A DNA stretch of 64,000 nucleotides from Acinetobacter zhairuonensis (GCF_022601715.1 NZ_JAKVIM010000005.1:124001-188000), one strand, 5' to 3'. Positions 54,096 through 63,930 are shown, counted from the stretch's first letter. Notes: a model not told the origin generated them from the letters alone. Translations and numbers: made by a program.

Positions 54096-54899
54096 ATGTC
54101 ACGTTTAGCCACTCGTTTTGGACAACTTAAATCTCAACAGCGTAAAGCGCTGGTTTCCTATGTGATGGCTGGAGATCCTCATCCACAAGTAACAGTACCC
54201 TTGTTACATCAGATGGTTGAGGCGGGCGTAGATGTTATTGAGCTTGGACTACCATTTTCAGACCCTATGGCGGATGGCCCTGTCATCGCTTTAGCCGCAG
54301 AGCGTGCTTTGGCGGGTGGAACCAATACCCTAGATGCGTTGAATATGGTGAAAGAGTTCCGTCAAAAAGATCAGGAAACACCAGTGGTATTAATGGGATA
54401 TTTAAATCCTGTTGAAGTGATTGGCTATGAAAAATTTGTAGCCTATGCACATGAATGTGGTGTGGATGGCATCTTGCTGGTCGATTTACCGCCAGAAGAA
54501 GCACAAGCTCTGGATGATGTCCTGAAGAAGTACGAAATGGATCAAATTTTCTTACTTGCTCCAACCTCTACGGACGATCGTATTCGTCACGTGGTGAAGC
54601 AAGCGAGCGGATTCATCTATTATGTGTCTTTGAAAGGGGTAACAGGTGCAGCGACCTTAGATACGTCTGAAGCTGCGGCACGTATCCAAAAAATTAAAGC
54701 AGAGACGGATATCCCTGTTGGTGTCGGTTTTGGTATTAGCGATGCTGCTTCCGCGAAAGCGATGGGTGGTGTAGCGGATGCTGTGATTGTCGGCAGTGCA
54801 TTTGTAAAGCAATTTGCAAGCTTGGCACCAGAACAAGCCGTTGTTGAAACGGTTAATAAAGTCAAGGAGCTTCGAGCAGCGCTCGATGAGTTAGTATGA
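54096..54899 (+). CDS. trpA: Tryptophan synthase alpha chain
   Basis: 267 residues from the ATG at 54096; the ATG at 54084 lies directly against the ribosome site AAGGA, so it is not preferred. TIM barrel with YVMAGDPHP, catalytic Glu in DVIELGLPFSDPMADGP, DGILLVDLPPEEA with catalytic Asp, LLAPTSTDDRI, YYVSLKGVTGA and GVGFGISDAASA. It cleaves indole-3-glycerol phosphate and works with TrpB. Its stop overlaps the accD start (ATGA). Confidence 0.96.
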   Translation: MSRLATRFGQLKSQQRKALVSYVMAGDPHPQVTVPLLHQMVEAGVDVIELGLPFSDPMADGPVIALAAERALAGGTNTLDALNMVKEFRQKDQETPVVLMGYLNPVEVIGYEKFVAYAHECGVDGILLVDLPPEEAQALDDVLKKYEMDQIFLLAPTSTDDRIRHVVKQASGFIYYVSLKGVTGAATLDTSEAAARIQKIKAETDIPVGVGFGISDAASAKAMGGVADAVIVGSAFVKQFASLAPEQAVVETVNKVKELRAALDELV

Positions 54900-55792
54900 A
54901 TCAAGAAGTGAAATCAGGGAAAATTCTTAGCCCATCGACACCGTGGACTGAACGTGGCGTTCCAGGCATTGAAGTTCCAGATGAGCAACAAGCACTCAAA
55001 GCAACATTTACTGAACCTACGGCTGAGTGCCCTGAGTGTCATGCATTAGTCACACGCACTGCAATGACCTTTAATGCTTTTGTTTGTCCGTCGTGTGATG
55101 AACATTTACGCATGAAAGCCCGTGACCGTTTAACTTGGTTCTTTGATCAAGTGAAAACTGAATTGGGTCAAGAATTTGTGGCTAAAGACCCGCTAAAATT
55201 TGTGGATAGCAAGCCTTATCCTGAGCGTATGGCTGAAGCACAAAAGAAAACGGGTGAAACTGAAGCTTTGATCGTGATGCAAGGTTTGGTGAAAGACGTT
55301 GCAATGACTGCGTGTGCTTTTGAATTCGACTTTATGGGCGGATCAATGGGTACCGTAGTGGGTGATCGTTTTGTTCAAGCTGCAGAAAGTGCGATTGAGA
55401 AAAAACAACCGTTTATCTGTTTTGCTGCTTCTGGCGGTGCGCGTATGCAAGAAGGCATGTTGTCTCTCATGCAAATGGCACGTACTTCAGCCGCGATTCA
55501 ACGCGTAAAAGAAGCAGGCTTACCATACATCGTAGTATTAACGCATCCTGTTTACGGTGGTGTAACGGCATCATTGGCAATGTTGGGTGATGTGCATATT
55601 GCAGAACCGAAGGCCATGATTGGTTTTGCGGGTAAACGTGTGATTGAACAAACTGTACGTGAAAAATTGGAAGAACCGTTCCAACGTGCCGAATATCTGC
55701 TTGATCATGGCGTAGTCGATCAAATCGTTCATCGTCATGCATTACGTGATACTGTATATCGTATTGTGACTAAATTGATGAATTTACCTTGA
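54896..55792 (+). CDS. accD: Acetyl-CoA carboxylase carboxyltransferase beta subunit
   Basis: 298 residues. N-terminal four-Cys zinc ribbon (ECPECHALV and VCPSCDEHL), then the crotonase-fold carboxyltransferase core (GGSMGTVVGDRF, ASGGARMQEGMLSLMQMARTS, TASLAMLGDVHIAEPKAMIGFAG). It pairs with AccA to form malonyl-CoA for fatty acid synthesis. It overlaps trpA by ATGA, and the downstream folC TTG overlaps its stop, so three genes are coupled. Confidence 0.97.
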   Translation: MNQEVKSGKILSPSTPWTERGVPGIEVPDEQQALKATFTEPTAECPECHALVTRTAMTFNAFVCPSCDEHLRMKARDRLTWFFDQVKTELGQEFVAKDPLKFVDSKPYPERMAEAQKKTGETEALIVMQGLVKDVAMTACAFEFDFMGGSMGTVVGDRFVQAAESAIEKKQPFICFAASGGARMQEGMLSLMQMARTSAAIQRVKEAGLPYIVVLTHPVYGGVTASLAMLGDVHIAEPKAMIGFAGKRVIEQTVREKLEEPFQRAEYLLDHGVVDQIVHRHALRDTVYRIVTKLMNLP

Positions 55793-57075
55793 ACGATACA
55801 GCACCACTTGCACAAGATGATTTAGACACATGGCTCTCGTATTGGGGCCATGTTCACGTCACGGGGATTGATTTAGGCTTAGAGCGTGTCATTCCCGTGG
55901 CTGAAATGCTTGGTGTGACGCAACCAGAAGCGAAAGTGATTACGGTTGCAGGCACCAATGGCAAAGGTTCGACCACGACTACTTTGGCGGCTATTTTGAA
56001 TGCGCAAGGCTATAAGGTTGGACTGTATCAGTCACCGCATATTTATCGTTTTAATGAGCGGGTTAAACTGGCGGGTCAGGAAGTTGATGACCAAAGTTTA
56101 ATTGATGCTTTTGTGCAGGTGGATCAAGCACGTCGTGCATGTGGTTTAAGTTTATCTTTCTTTGAAGCGACTACTTTGGCCGCTTTTTTGATTTTTAAAC
56201 AGCAAGCCTGTGATGTTTGGGTGCTTGAAGTCGGTTTAGGTGGTCGTCTGGATGTGGTCAATGTGATTGATCCTGATGTCGCAGTCATCACCAATATTGG
56301 TTTAGACCATACAGATTGGTTAGGCGATACGATTGAGAAAATTGCCTATGAAAAAGCAGGCATTATTCGTCCCAATATCCCAGTGATTTTTGGTGGCTTA
56401 CAAAGCTTGCCAGAAGCGATTGTGAAAAAAGCACAAGAATGCAATGCACCTCTATTTGCTGCTGAACGAGACTATTTTTATCAACTGAGTGAAGATGGGC
56501 AGCACTGGATGTTCGCTTCTTCAGGAACAACCCTAACACTACCTTTGGGGCGTTTAGCGCTGGAAAATATTTCGACTGCTGTTGCAGCCGTATTGGTCAG
56601 TGGTCTCGAAATTAGACAAGAGGCGATTGCGCAAGGCATCCAGCAAGCAGAGCTACAAGGTCGTTTTGAAGTACGTAAAATTGCCGATAAAACTGTGATT
56701 TTTGATGCGGGGCACAATCCGCATGGCGTTGAGTTTTTGTTAAAGCAATTGCGTAATTTCTTAAAATACAATAAACATTACACAGAAGTTGTCGCTGTGT
56801 TTTCAATGTTGGCCGATAAAGATATTAAATCTGTGGTTGAGTCATTGAAAAATAATGTTTTAATGTGGAAAATTGCACCATTAAGCGTGCCGCGTGCGGC
56901 AGAAATGGCGCAGCTCGATGAAGCATTACAACATCAGGCAGTACAACATTTCACTAATGTTCAATTAGCTTTTCAATCAGCTCTTGATGAATCTAAAAAT
57001 AATCAGCTGATTTTGGTATGTGGATCATTCCATACCTTGGAAGCGGTCTGGGAGTATTTGGAAGAATGTCAATGA
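55789..57075 (+). CDS. folC: Bifunctional folylpolyglutamate synthase / dihydrofolate synthase
   Basis: 428 residues with a TTG start overlapping the accD stop (TTGA), the only start consistent with the operon. The Mur-ligase-like ATP loop is ITVAGTNGKGSTTTTLAAIL. Other markers are LYQSPHIYRFNERV, EVGLGGRLDVVNV, NIGLDHTDWLGDTIEKIAYEKAGI and IFDAGHNPHG. It adds glutamate to dihydropteroate and to folates. The accD-folC order with a SPOR gene after it is the common gammaproteobacterial arrangement. Confidence 0.95.
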   Translation: MNDTAPLAQDDLDTWLSYWGHVHVTGIDLGLERVIPVAEMLGVTQPEAKVITVAGTNGKGSTTTTLAAILNAQGYKVGLYQSPHIYRFNERVKLAGQEVDDQSLIDAFVQVDQARRACGLSLSFFEATTLAAFLIFKQQACDVWVLEVGLGGRLDVVNVIDPDVAVITNIGLDHTDWLGDTIEKIAYEKAGIIRPNIPVIFGGLQSLPEAIVKKAQECNAPLFAAERDYFYQLSEDGQHWMFASSGTTLTLPLGRLALENISTAVAAVLVSGLEIRQEAIAQGIQQAELQGRFEVRKIADKTVIFDAGHNPHGVEFLLKQLRNFLKYNKHYTEVVAVFSMLADKDIKSVVESLKNNVLMWKIAPLSVPRAAEMAQLDEALQHQAVQHFTNVQLAFQSALDESKNNQLILVCGSFHTLEAVWEYLEECQ

Positions 57076-58094
57076 ATAACAGACAACGCTGGATGGGTGG
57101 CGTTGTTTTACTGGGTGGTGGCGTTTTATTGGCAGCCTTACTTCTGAAAGGTAAAGAAGAAATACATCAAAATAATATTAAACAGACCGAACTGGTTGAA
57201 CAAGTTCAGCAACAAAATGCAAAACCTGATACTGGCATGGTGCAACTCCAAGGTCTAACCGTAGATGTGGAAACTGAAAAGCGTTTACTGGAAGAGCAAC
57301 GTCGTGCCCGTGAAAAAGCGGTTGCGGAACAAGAAGCACGTGCAGCCGAGTTTTTAGCACAACAACAGCAGGCAGAAGCCGATGCAGCACGTAAAGCTGC
57401 TGAAGAATATGCAGCCTTAAATGCAGCACGTGCAGGTGCGCAACAAAGTTCCGACAATATTCCGCCAGAATTGGTTGAAGATGAGAAAGCCAAACAAAAG
57501 CGTTTGGCGGAGGAAAAGCTTGCTGCACAAAAGAAGTTAGATCAGCAGAAGGTTCAACAACAGGCTGAAGCTGATAAAAAATTGAGTGAAGAGCGCCGTA
57601 AGGCAGAAGCTCAACGTAAAGCTGAGGATGAGCGTAAAGCGCAAGCCAAAGCTGCTGAAGAGAAAAAACAGCGTGAAGTGGAAGCGCAACGTAAACTTGA
57701 AGCACAGCGTAAAGCGGATCAAGAACGTCAAGCTGCTGCCAAGGCGGCTGAAGAAAAGAAACTGCGTGAAGCGGAAGCCAAGCGTAAAGAAGATGCTAAA
57801 AAGAAAGCTGAAGCGGATAACGCACGAGACTTACTTGAAAATGGCGATAAGCAGTGGATGGTACAAGTGGCACTGGCTGCCAATGCCGCCAATGCTGATG
57901 CGTTGATTTCTAAATTGAAGGCGAAAGGCTATAAAGTTGTACAAAGCCCGACCTCTAAAGGTATTCGTATTATGGTCGGACCTGCAAAAAGCCGTGATTT
58001 GGCAGATGTGACACGTAAGAAGATTACCACTGATGCTAGCTTGGGGATGAAGTCTGCATGGGTGATTGACTGGGTACCTTTAGACCGTCGTTAA
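57072..58094 (+). CDS. SPOR-domain membrane protein with long charged helix (DedD-like)
   Basis: 340 residues from the ATG at 57072, which overlaps the folC stop (ATGA) and follows GGAAG. One N-terminal transmembrane helix (about 5-25), then a very long Lys/Glu/Ala-rich region, probably coiled coil, with repeated KAEEERK-like units to about residue 255. A C-terminal SPOR domain (QWMVQVALAANAANADALISKL, KSAWVIDWVPLDRR) binds denuded septal peptidoglycan. It likely takes part in cell division or envelope constriction. The usual cvpA-purF genes do not follow here. Confidence 0.88.
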   Translation: MNNRQRWMGGVVLLGGGVLLAALLLKGKEEIHQNNIKQTELVEQVQQQNAKPDTGMVQLQGLTVDVETEKRLLEEQRRAREKAVAEQEARAAEFLAQQQQAEADAARKAAEEYAALNAARAGAQQSSDNIPPELVEDEKAKQKRLAEEKLAAQKKLDQQKVQQQAEADKKLSEERRKAEAQRKAEDERKAQAKAAEEKKQREVEAQRKLEAQRKADQERQAAAKAAEEKKLREAEAKRKEDAKKKAEADNARDLLENGDKQWMVQVALAANAANADALISKLKAKGYKVVQSPTSKGIRIMVGPAKSRDLADVTRKKITTDASLGMKSAWVIDWVPLDRR

Positions 58095-58110
58095 TTCATA
58101 GCGCAAATGT

Positions 58111-58701
58111 TTAAGATGGATTCGAGAGTTGCTCTTGAATCCATTTTACATTTTCGGGACTAAATAAAGTTTCGATATTTTGCCAAATGGGATGGAAACC
58201 ATAGCCGCCATATTTCATTTCTTGCAGTGCTTGTTCAATAGTCCATTGCTCAAAGATAATGCGATACATAGCAATACTGGCACCTGTGCGGTCAGAACCG
58301 TGATAGCAATGGATTAATACTTTCTGCTGTTGTGCTTTCGCCAGTTGAATTTGATGCATTACCGCCAATAAATCATCCCGATCCATTGCCCAAGTATGAA
58401 TAGGAATGTGTACTAAATTAAAATGTTGTATATCGAGATATTGCGGATCACGGTGTCGAGATCTTAAATTGATGACGACATCAATATCATGGGCTTTGAG
58501 AGCTACCTTCATTTCTGCACTGGGTTGTTCACTACGAAATACATCAGCACTGATCTGATAAAAATTGTCAGCTTGATTGAGCAAGGTGCCCCATTCAGCA
58601 GGGCGAGTTTCCATCGGTAGTGCGGGCGTAGTCATACAGCCTGTGAAGCTCAGTGTGCTGAGACAAAGGCTGCTATAGAGTAAAGTTAGTTTAATCTTCA
58701 T
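58111..58701 (-). CDS. Lipoprotein dual-specificity/tyrosine phosphatase family protein
   Basis: 196 residues. N-terminal lipoprotein signal with SFTGC (Cys near 22), then a cysteine phosphatase fold with the CX5R loop HCYHGSDRTG (Cys near 132, Arg near 138) and an Asp candidate general acid in MDRDD near 107-110. The catalytic loop is intact. The lipobox implies a periplasm- or outer-membrane-facing location, so the substrate may be a phosphosugar or phospholipid rather than a cytosolic protein, which is inference. The ATG overlaps the stop of the upstream MBL gene. Confidence 0.85.
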   Translation of the reverse strand: MKIKLTLLYSSLCLSTLSFTGCMTTPALPMETRPAEWGTLLNQADNFYQISADVFRSEQPSAEMKVALKAHDIDVVINLRSRHRDPQYLDIQHFNLVHIPIHTWAMDRDDLLAVMHQIQLAKAQQQKVLIHCYHGSDRTGASIAMYRIIFEQWTIEQALQEMKYGGYGFHPIWQNIETLFSPENVKWIQEQLSNPS

Positions 58702-59510
58702 GTGTATCGAGCCAGTTCAATAGGGTCATGAGCACAGATGAGTTGTACTTCGGGATGTGTTTGTGAAAGGGTTTGCAGGCGCTTTAGATTTTCGATGCGT
58801 GCTTGGTTATCTTCTGCAAAAAACTGTTCCAGTTGGTTCAGTGCTCTAAGCTGATGCTGACCATCGAGTTGTAAATGCGAGTAATAGGCATCACCGCAAA
58901 AGAGTAGCCAGTTTTCCTGATTACGGATAGCAATACCACTATGTCCTGCGGTATGTCCCAAAAGGGGCACCATCAATAGCTCGTTTTCAAACAAATCAAA
59001 ATTTTGGATATGTTTGAGATTAAACCAGTTTTCATCAGCAATCGGTTCACTGAAGTTCCAGTAGCGATGCTGTTGAAACTGTTTCACTTTGTAGCGGGCT
59101 TTGCGTTTGTAGTTATTCAGATTTTGCGTGGCATTGTATTCAGAAGACAGTACATGCACTGTGGCTTGCGGGAAATCTGAAATGCCACCTGCATGATCAA
59201 AATCTAAATGCGAGACAAAAATATGCTGCACATCTTTAGGACTAAATCCCAATTTTTGAATTTGTGCGATGGCAGTTAGTTCTAGATTATTTTCTATTTT
59301 ACCAAAGCGCGCGATCATACTGCCTAAACGGGCTTTGGTCTGTAAATGATCTTGAATTCCCAAGCCTGTATCTATCAAAACTAAACCACGCTCAGTTTCC
59401 AGCAGTAAACAATGACAGATCACTTGAGCATGCAAGCCTTTTTGCCCAAATAGCGGACCGCAAACAGGGCACATGGTGCCACAATGTAAATGATGAATGT
59501 TATGAATCAC
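58698..59510 (-). CDS. MBL-fold metallo-hydrolase
   Basis: 270 residues. The zinc motif is SHLDFDHAGG (H101, D103, D105, H106), with further ligand candidates in LLGHTAGHSG and FCGDAYYSHL and a final His in LICAHDP. Several Cys near the N-terminus (CGTMCPVC) are unusual for the family. The fold covers lactonases, glyoxalases and thioesterases; this sequence does not say which. It overlaps the lipoprotein phosphatase gene by ATGA, so the two are co-translated. Confidence 0.85.
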   Translation of the reverse strand: MIHNIHHLHCGTMCPVCGPLFGQKGLHAQVICHCLLLETERGLVLIDTGLGIQDHLQTKARLGSMIARFGKIENNLELTAIAQIQKLGFSPKDVQHIFVSHLDFDHAGGISDFPQATVHVLSSEYNATQNLNNYKRKARYKVKQFQQHRYWNFSEPIADENWFNLKHIQNFDLFENELLMVPLLGHTAGHSGIAIRNQENWLLFCGDAYYSHLQLDGQHQLRALNQLEQFFAEDNQARIENLKRLQTLSQTHPEVQLICAHDPIELARYT

Positions 59511-59599
59511 AGTCGTTGTTCTTAAAATGGTCTGTAGTATTTATAACTGACTGTCGCTCAAATACCAAATATAACTTGGTAGGGATGTGGTAAGCATGA

Positions 59600-59623
59600 A
59601 AAACCTGTCCGTAGACAGGTTTA
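59600..59623 (-). terminator. Terminator after the peroxiredoxin gene
   Basis: AAACCTGTC (59601-59609) and GACAGGTTT (59614-59622) with a 4-base loop. On the - strand it ends in a T-run. Confidence 0.85.
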
Positions 59624-59647
59624 AGTGACCATTTAACTACAGGGTCT

Positions 59648-60289
59648 TTATTTTAGATTGGTTTGCGGTGTGAGGCGAAAATAAGGTTTGACCGCAGTAT
59701 AACCTTGAGGGAAGCGTTGTTTCAGTTCAGCCTCATCTTGTAAGGAAGGCACGATTACTACATCGTCACCCTGTGTCCAGTTGGCAGGTGTAGCAACTTT
59801 GTGATGATCGGTCAGTTGGAGTGAGTCGATCACCCGTAAAATTTCATGAAAATTTCGTCCTGTTGATGCGGGATAAGTAATGATTAAACGTACTTTCTTA
59901 TTTGGGTCGATAATCACCAGAGAACGTACAGTCAAGGTTTCGCTGGCATTGGGGTGAATAAAGTCGTACAGGGTGGAGACCTTACGATCTTGATCCGCAA
60001 TAATGGGGAAGTTGACGGTGGTATTTTGGGTTTCATTAATATCTTGAATCCAGCCATGATGGGAGTCGACATCATCAACCGAGAGGGCAATCGCTTTAAC
60101 TCCGCGCTGTGCAAATTCATCTTGCAGTTTTGCGGTATAGCCCAGTTCAGTGGTACATACAGGCGTGTAGTCCGCGGGGTGTGAAAACAAGATGCCCCAA
60201 CTTTCGCCTAGAAAATCGTAGAAGTTGATCGGACCTGCACTAGAGTCTTGTTCAAAATTGGGTGCGATATCGCCTAAACGCAATGACAT
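59648..60289 (-). CDS. 1-Cys peroxiredoxin (Prx6 type)
   Basis: 213 residues. The peroxidatic motif is HPADYTPVCTTELG with a single conserved Cys; no resolving Cys is visible elsewhere. The C-terminal arm (GDDVVIVPSL, YFRLTPQ) matches the Prx6/AhpC-like 1-Cys group of bacteria. It reduces peroxides using an external thiol. A terminator follows. It is divergent from secA across about 335 bases. Confidence 0.92.
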   Translation of the reverse strand: MSLRLGDIAPNFEQDSSAGPINFYDFLGESWGILFSHPADYTPVCTTELGYTAKLQDEFAQRGVKAIALSVDDVDSHHGWIQDINETQNTTVNFPIIADQDRKVSTLYDFIHPNASETLTVRSLVIIDPNKKVRLIITYPASTGRNFHEILRVIDSLQLTDHHKVATPANWTQGDDVVIVPSLQDEAELKQRFPQGYTAVKPYFRLTPQTNLK

Positions 60290-60525
60290 TTTTATTTACC
60301 TCAATCGTATTCTGTATTGGATTTAAGTCAGACTATCTCGCAATTCTTTTCCGCTGAAAAATAGCTTTTTTGCATTTGTTTATGTGGAAATTGAATAAGC
60401 AAACTGAATGGTGGTCTGAAAATATACGCTGATTCAAGATGAACGCTCTATATCGTCTGATCGAAATTTGCTACATTATTTCGCCTTAGGTCAGGGGCTA
60501 GAACCAGTGATCAGAATTTTTTTAT

Positions 60526-60543
60526 GGGTTTTGTGCAAAACCC
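60526..60543. repeat. Perfect inverted repeat GGGTTTT-GTGC-AAAACCC
   Basis: The 7-bp stem and 4-base loop lie 82 bases before secA. It is not a terminator for either strand (no T-run after it) and may be an operator or leader structure. Confidence 0.55.
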
Positions 60544-60571
60544 TTGTACTTCAAATTTCTAGCACCATAAT
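60544..60571 (+). promoter_or_regulatory. Possible secA promoter
   Basis: TTGTAC (-35-like) and CATAAT (-10-like, five of six) with a 16-base spacer, 53 bases before the ATG. The assignment is by consensus only. Confidence 0.35.
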
Positions 60572-60624
60572 AACGTCTGAGAAAAAATTTATTCATTGAC
60601 AAGCAAGATTTAGAGAGTCTATTC

Positions 60625-63357
60625 ATGTTGGCAAGTCTGATCGGAGGAATCTTCGGTACCAAAAATGAGCGCGAACTCAAACGCATGCGTAAAATCGTAG
60701 ACAAGATTAATGCGCTCGAGCCGACGATATCTGCCTTAAACGACGCAGACTTATCTGCAAAAACCGAAGAATTCAAACAACGTTATAACAAAGGTGAAAG
60801 CCTCGATAAATTATTGCCTGAAGCATTTGCAGTCTGTCGTGAAGCCGCAAAACGTGTCATGGGTATGCGCCATTATGACGTTCAGTTGATTGGTGGTATT
60901 ACCCTGCACGAAGGTAAAATCGCTGAAATGCGTACCGGTGAAGGTAAAACCCTGATGGGTACACTGGCGTGTTATCTGAATGCGATCAGTGGTCAGGGCG
61001 TACATGTCATTACCGTGAATGACTACTTGGCGCAACGTGATGCCGAGTTAAACCGTCCACTGTTTGAGTTCTTAGGTTTAAGCATTGGTATTATTTATTC
61101 CATGCAAAATCCAATGGAAAAAGCAGATGCTTACCGTGCCGACATTACCTATGGTACTAACAACGAATTTGGTTTTGACTACCTGCGCGATAACATGGTG
61201 TTTGCGCTTGCAGAGAAAAAACAACGTGGTTTGGTCTACGCCATTATCGATGAAGTGGACTCTATTTTAATTGATGAAGCACGTACGCCTTTGATTATCT
61301 CGGGTCAAAGTGATGACTCTTCTCAGCTTTATGCTGCTATCAATACCATTCCAGCAAAACTGCATGCGCAAAAAGAAGAAAAAGTTGCAGATGGTGGTCA
61401 TTTCTGGATTGATGAAAAGCAACGTTCGGTAGAAATGACCGAAGTTGGTTTCGAAACAGTTGAAAATGAACTGATCGAGATGGGCTTGTTAGCTGAAGGT
61501 GAGAGCCTGTATTCAGCGTCTAACCTCAACTTGGTACATCACGTGACTGCTGCGATTCGTGCGCACTTCTTGTATCAACGCAACGTGCATTACATCATTC
61601 ACGAAGGTGAAGTGATTATTGTCGATGAGAATACAGGTCGTACCATGCCTGGTCGTCGTTGGTCAGAAGGTTTGCATCAGGCGGTTGAAGCCAAAGAAGG
61701 CTTGGAAATCCAGCCAGAAAACCAAACTTTGGCGACTACGACGTTCCAGAACTATTTCCGTTTATACAAAAAACTGTCAGGCATGACAGGTACCGCAGAT
61801 ACCGAAGCGGCGGAAATGAAAGAAATTTATGGTTTGGATGTGGTGATTATTCCAACCCACCGACCAATGATTCGTCAGGATCAAAACGATTTAATTTATT
61901 TAAATCGTAATGGTAAATACAACGCGATTATCCAAGAAATTCAGCGTGTGCATGAAGCTGGTGTTGCTCCAATTCTGATTGGTACGGCAACCATTGAAGC
62001 CTCTGAAATTTTGTCAGAAAAACTCAAAGAAGCGGGTATTCAGCATGAAGTACTGAATGCGAAGCAACATGAGCGCGAAGCGGATATTATTGCTCAAGCA
62101 GGTTCACCACGTGCTGTGACTATTGCCACCAACATGGCAGGTCGTGGTACCGACATTATTTTGGGTGGTAACTGGAAAGCGAAACTGGCTAAAATTGAAA
62201 ATCATACAGCTGAAGATGAAGCTCGCTTAAAAGAAGAGTGGGAACAAAATCATCAAATGGTGTTGGACTCAGGTGGTTTGCATATTATTGGTTCTGAACG
62301 CCATGAATCACGTCGTATCGACAACCAGTTGCGTGGTCGTGCGGGACGTCAAGGTGACCCAGGTGTTTCACGTTTCTATCTATCTTTAGAAGATGATTTG
62401 ATGCGTATCTTTGCGGGTGACCGTGTGGTTGCCATGATGCGTGCCATGGGGTTGCAAGAAGATGAAGCCATTGAGCACAAAATGGTGTCACGCTCGATTG
62501 AAAATGCGCAGCGTAAAGTAGAAGCACGTAACTTTGATATTCGTAAAAACTTGTTGAAATATGATGATGTCAACAACGAACAACGTAAGATTATTTACTC
62601 TCAGCGAGATGATGTTTTAGCTGAAAATACATTGCAAGATTATATTGAAGAAATGCATCACGAAGTGATGAAAGCCGTGATTGCCAACTATATTCCACCT
62701 GAGTCGATTCATGATCAATGGGATATTGAAGGACTTGAGCGTGCCTTACTTGAAGAGTTTGCGGTGGATTTACCGATTGCTCATTGGTTGGAAACCGAAC
62801 GTCGCTTAGATGAAGAAGCATTGGTTGACCGTATTACGGATCAAATCCTGACGCGTTACCGTTCACGTCGTGAACAGATGGGACCTGAGTCAGCGGCAAT
62901 GCTAGAACGTCATTTTGTCTTGAGTTCATTGGATCGTCACTGGAAAGATCATTTGGCAGCCATGGATTACTTGCGTCAAGGGATTCACTTACGTGGTTAT
63001 GCTCAAAAGAACCCTGAACAGGAATACAAGAAGGAAGCTTTCAATTTATTTGTAAATATGTTGGCAGTGATCAAAACTGATGTGGTGACAGATTTGTCTC
63101 GTGTACATGTGCCGACGCCAGAAGAGTTGGCAGCAATGGAAGCACAAAAACAAGCACAAGCTGAAGCCATGCAATTGAATCTTTCGCATGATGAAGTAGA
63201 TGGTTTAACAGGTGAAGTCACTTCACAGGCGCCAGCAGAGCACTACACAGGCTTCAGCCCAGCGGGAGAGCAAAATGTAGTACCGCCAGCAAGCCGTAAT
63301 TCACCTTGCCCATGCGGTTCAGGTCTGAAATACAAACAGTGTCACGGTAAAATTTAA
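60625..63357 (+). CDS. secA: Preprotein translocase ATPase SecA
   Basis: 910 residues. Walker A is TGEGKT at 104-109; the [19 protein letters not shown] block follows. [16 protein letters not shown] ([11 protein letters not shown]) and [25 protein letters not shown] lie in the second motor domain, and [18 protein letters not shown] ([14 protein letters not shown]) before it. The C-terminal zinc-binding SEC-C motif is [14 protein letters not shown] near the end. It drives Sec-dependent export with SecYEG. It is full-length and intact, and a long terminator follows. Confidence 0.98.
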   Translation: MLASLIGGIFGTKNERELKRMRKIVDKINALEPTISALNDADLSAKTEEFKQRYNKGESLDKLLPEAFAVCREAAKRVMGMRHYDVQLIGGITLHEGKIAEMRTGEGKTLMGTLACYLNAISGQGVHVITVNDYLAQRDAELNRPLFEFLGLSIGIIYSMQNPMEKADAYRADITYGTNNEFGFDYLRDNMVFALAEKKQRGLVYAIIDEVDSILIDEARTPLIISGQSDDSSQLYAAINTIPAKLHAQKEEKVADGGHFWIDEKQRSVEMTEVGFETVENELIEMGLLAEGESLYSASNLNLVHHVTAAIRAHFLYQRNVHYIIHEGEVIIVDENTGRTMPGRRWSEGLHQAVEAKEGLEIQPENQTLATTTFQNYFRLYKKLSGMTGTADTEAAEMKEIYGLDVVIIPTHRPMIRQDQNDLIYLNRNGKYNAIIQEIQRVHEAGVAPILIGTATIEASEILSEKLKEAGIQHEVLNAKQHEREADIIAQAGSPRAVTIATNMAGRGTDIILGGNWKAKLAKIENHTAEDEARLKEEWEQNHQMVLDSGGLHIIGSERHESRRIDNQLRGRAGRQGDPGVSRFYLSLEDDLMRIFAGDRVVAMMRAMGLQEDEAIEHKMVSRSIENAQRKVEARNFDIRKNLLKYDDVNNEQRKIIYSQRDDVLAENTLQDYIEEMHHEVMKAVIANYIPPESIHDQWDIEGLERALLEEFAVDLPIAHWLETERRLDEEALVDRITDQILTRYRSRREQMGPESAAMLERHFVLSSLDRHWKDHLAAMDYLRQGIHLRGYAQKNPEQEYKKEAFNLFVNMLAVIKTDVVTDLSRVHVPTPEELAAMEAQKQAQAEAMQLNLSHDEVDGLTGEVTSQAPAEHYTGFSPAGEQNVVPPASRNSPCPCGSGLKYKQCHGKI

Positions 63358-63378
63358 GTTTTATTGAATGATGCCAAT

Positions 63379-63432
63379 AACCCTTGTCGGACTTCAAAAT
63401 TTACCTGAAGTCTGGCAAGGGTTTTGTTTTTT
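63379..63432 (+). terminator. Terminator after secA
   Basis: A long hairpin: AACCCTTG and GACTTCA arms pair with TGAAGTC and CAAGGGTT with two internal mismatches, followed by TTTTGTTTTTT. Confidence 0.85.
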
Positions 63433-63534
63433 GAGCGAACTGTAGTTAAATATTTTCAAGATGTGAATAAGGTTTGCAGTGCAGATTATTAAGTGTTATT
63501 AAGTTGCACATTGGTAACTGAAAAGCGAAAGACA

Positions 63535-63891
63535 ATGAAAAAATTATTACAACCTTTGGTAATTGCTGCTTTGGCAATCCCGACTTTGGCGATAGCAAAT
63601 ACTCCTACAACAACCACTGTAGCAAAAGTAGCAGCTGCACAAGGTGCAACGACGGCACCCGCAACGGTTCAAGACTCGAATGTGACTGTAATGAGTCCGC
63701 GTACAGGCATTAAGTACACTTTTCCAAATCCACAGCAACGCCCGATTATCTTGAAAACAGCGGCAGTTGCTGCTGCAACGTCAGAAACGGCAAGTCGTAT
63801 TGTGGCAACCAATCCTGCACTTTCGGTAGAAAGTCAGGAGCAAGCGAAACAAACCCTTGCGGGCAGTCCAGCCCAGTTAGCCGCAAACTAA
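63535..63891 (+). CDS. Small secreted Ala/Thr-rich protein of unknown function
   Basis: 118 residues from the ATG at 63535, where a normal signal peptide begins (KKLLQPLVIAALAIP, cleaved near IANA-like sites, IAN); the frame to 63493 would bury it. The mature protein is rich in Ala, Thr and Val (TTTTVAKVAAAQGATTAPATV) and contains PRTGIKYTFPNPQQRP. I recognise no domain. A terminator follows, so it is a single-gene unit after secA. Confidence 0.7.
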   Translation: MKKLLQPLVIAALAIPTLAIANTPTTTTVAKVAAAQGATTAPATVQDSNVTVMSPRTGIKYTFPNPQQRPIILKTAAVAAATSETASRIVATNPALSVESQEQAKQTLAGSPAQLAAN

Positions 63892-63903
63892 ACTTATTGA
63901 TCT

Positions 63904-63930
63904 AAAGCAGCCTACGGGCTGCTTTTTTTA
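63904..63930 (+). terminator. Terminator after the small secreted protein gene
   Basis: AAAGCAGCC (63904-63912) and GGCTGCTTT (63917-63925) with loop TACG and a T-run. Confidence 0.92.

Larger units (their letters stand above)
60290..60624. other. Intergenic region upstream of secA
   Basis: About 335 bases between the divergent peroxiredoxin and secA genes. It holds a perfect 7-bp hairpin (60526-60543) and a possible promoter (60544-60571). No SecM-like peptide preceded by a signal sequence was found. Confidence 0.5.

Noticed and set aside
57178..57705. A 175-codon antisense frame within the SPOR protein gene
   Set aside because: It is the mirror of the repetitive Lys/Glu/Ala coding region; the Leu/His-rich product has no family features and no ribosome site.
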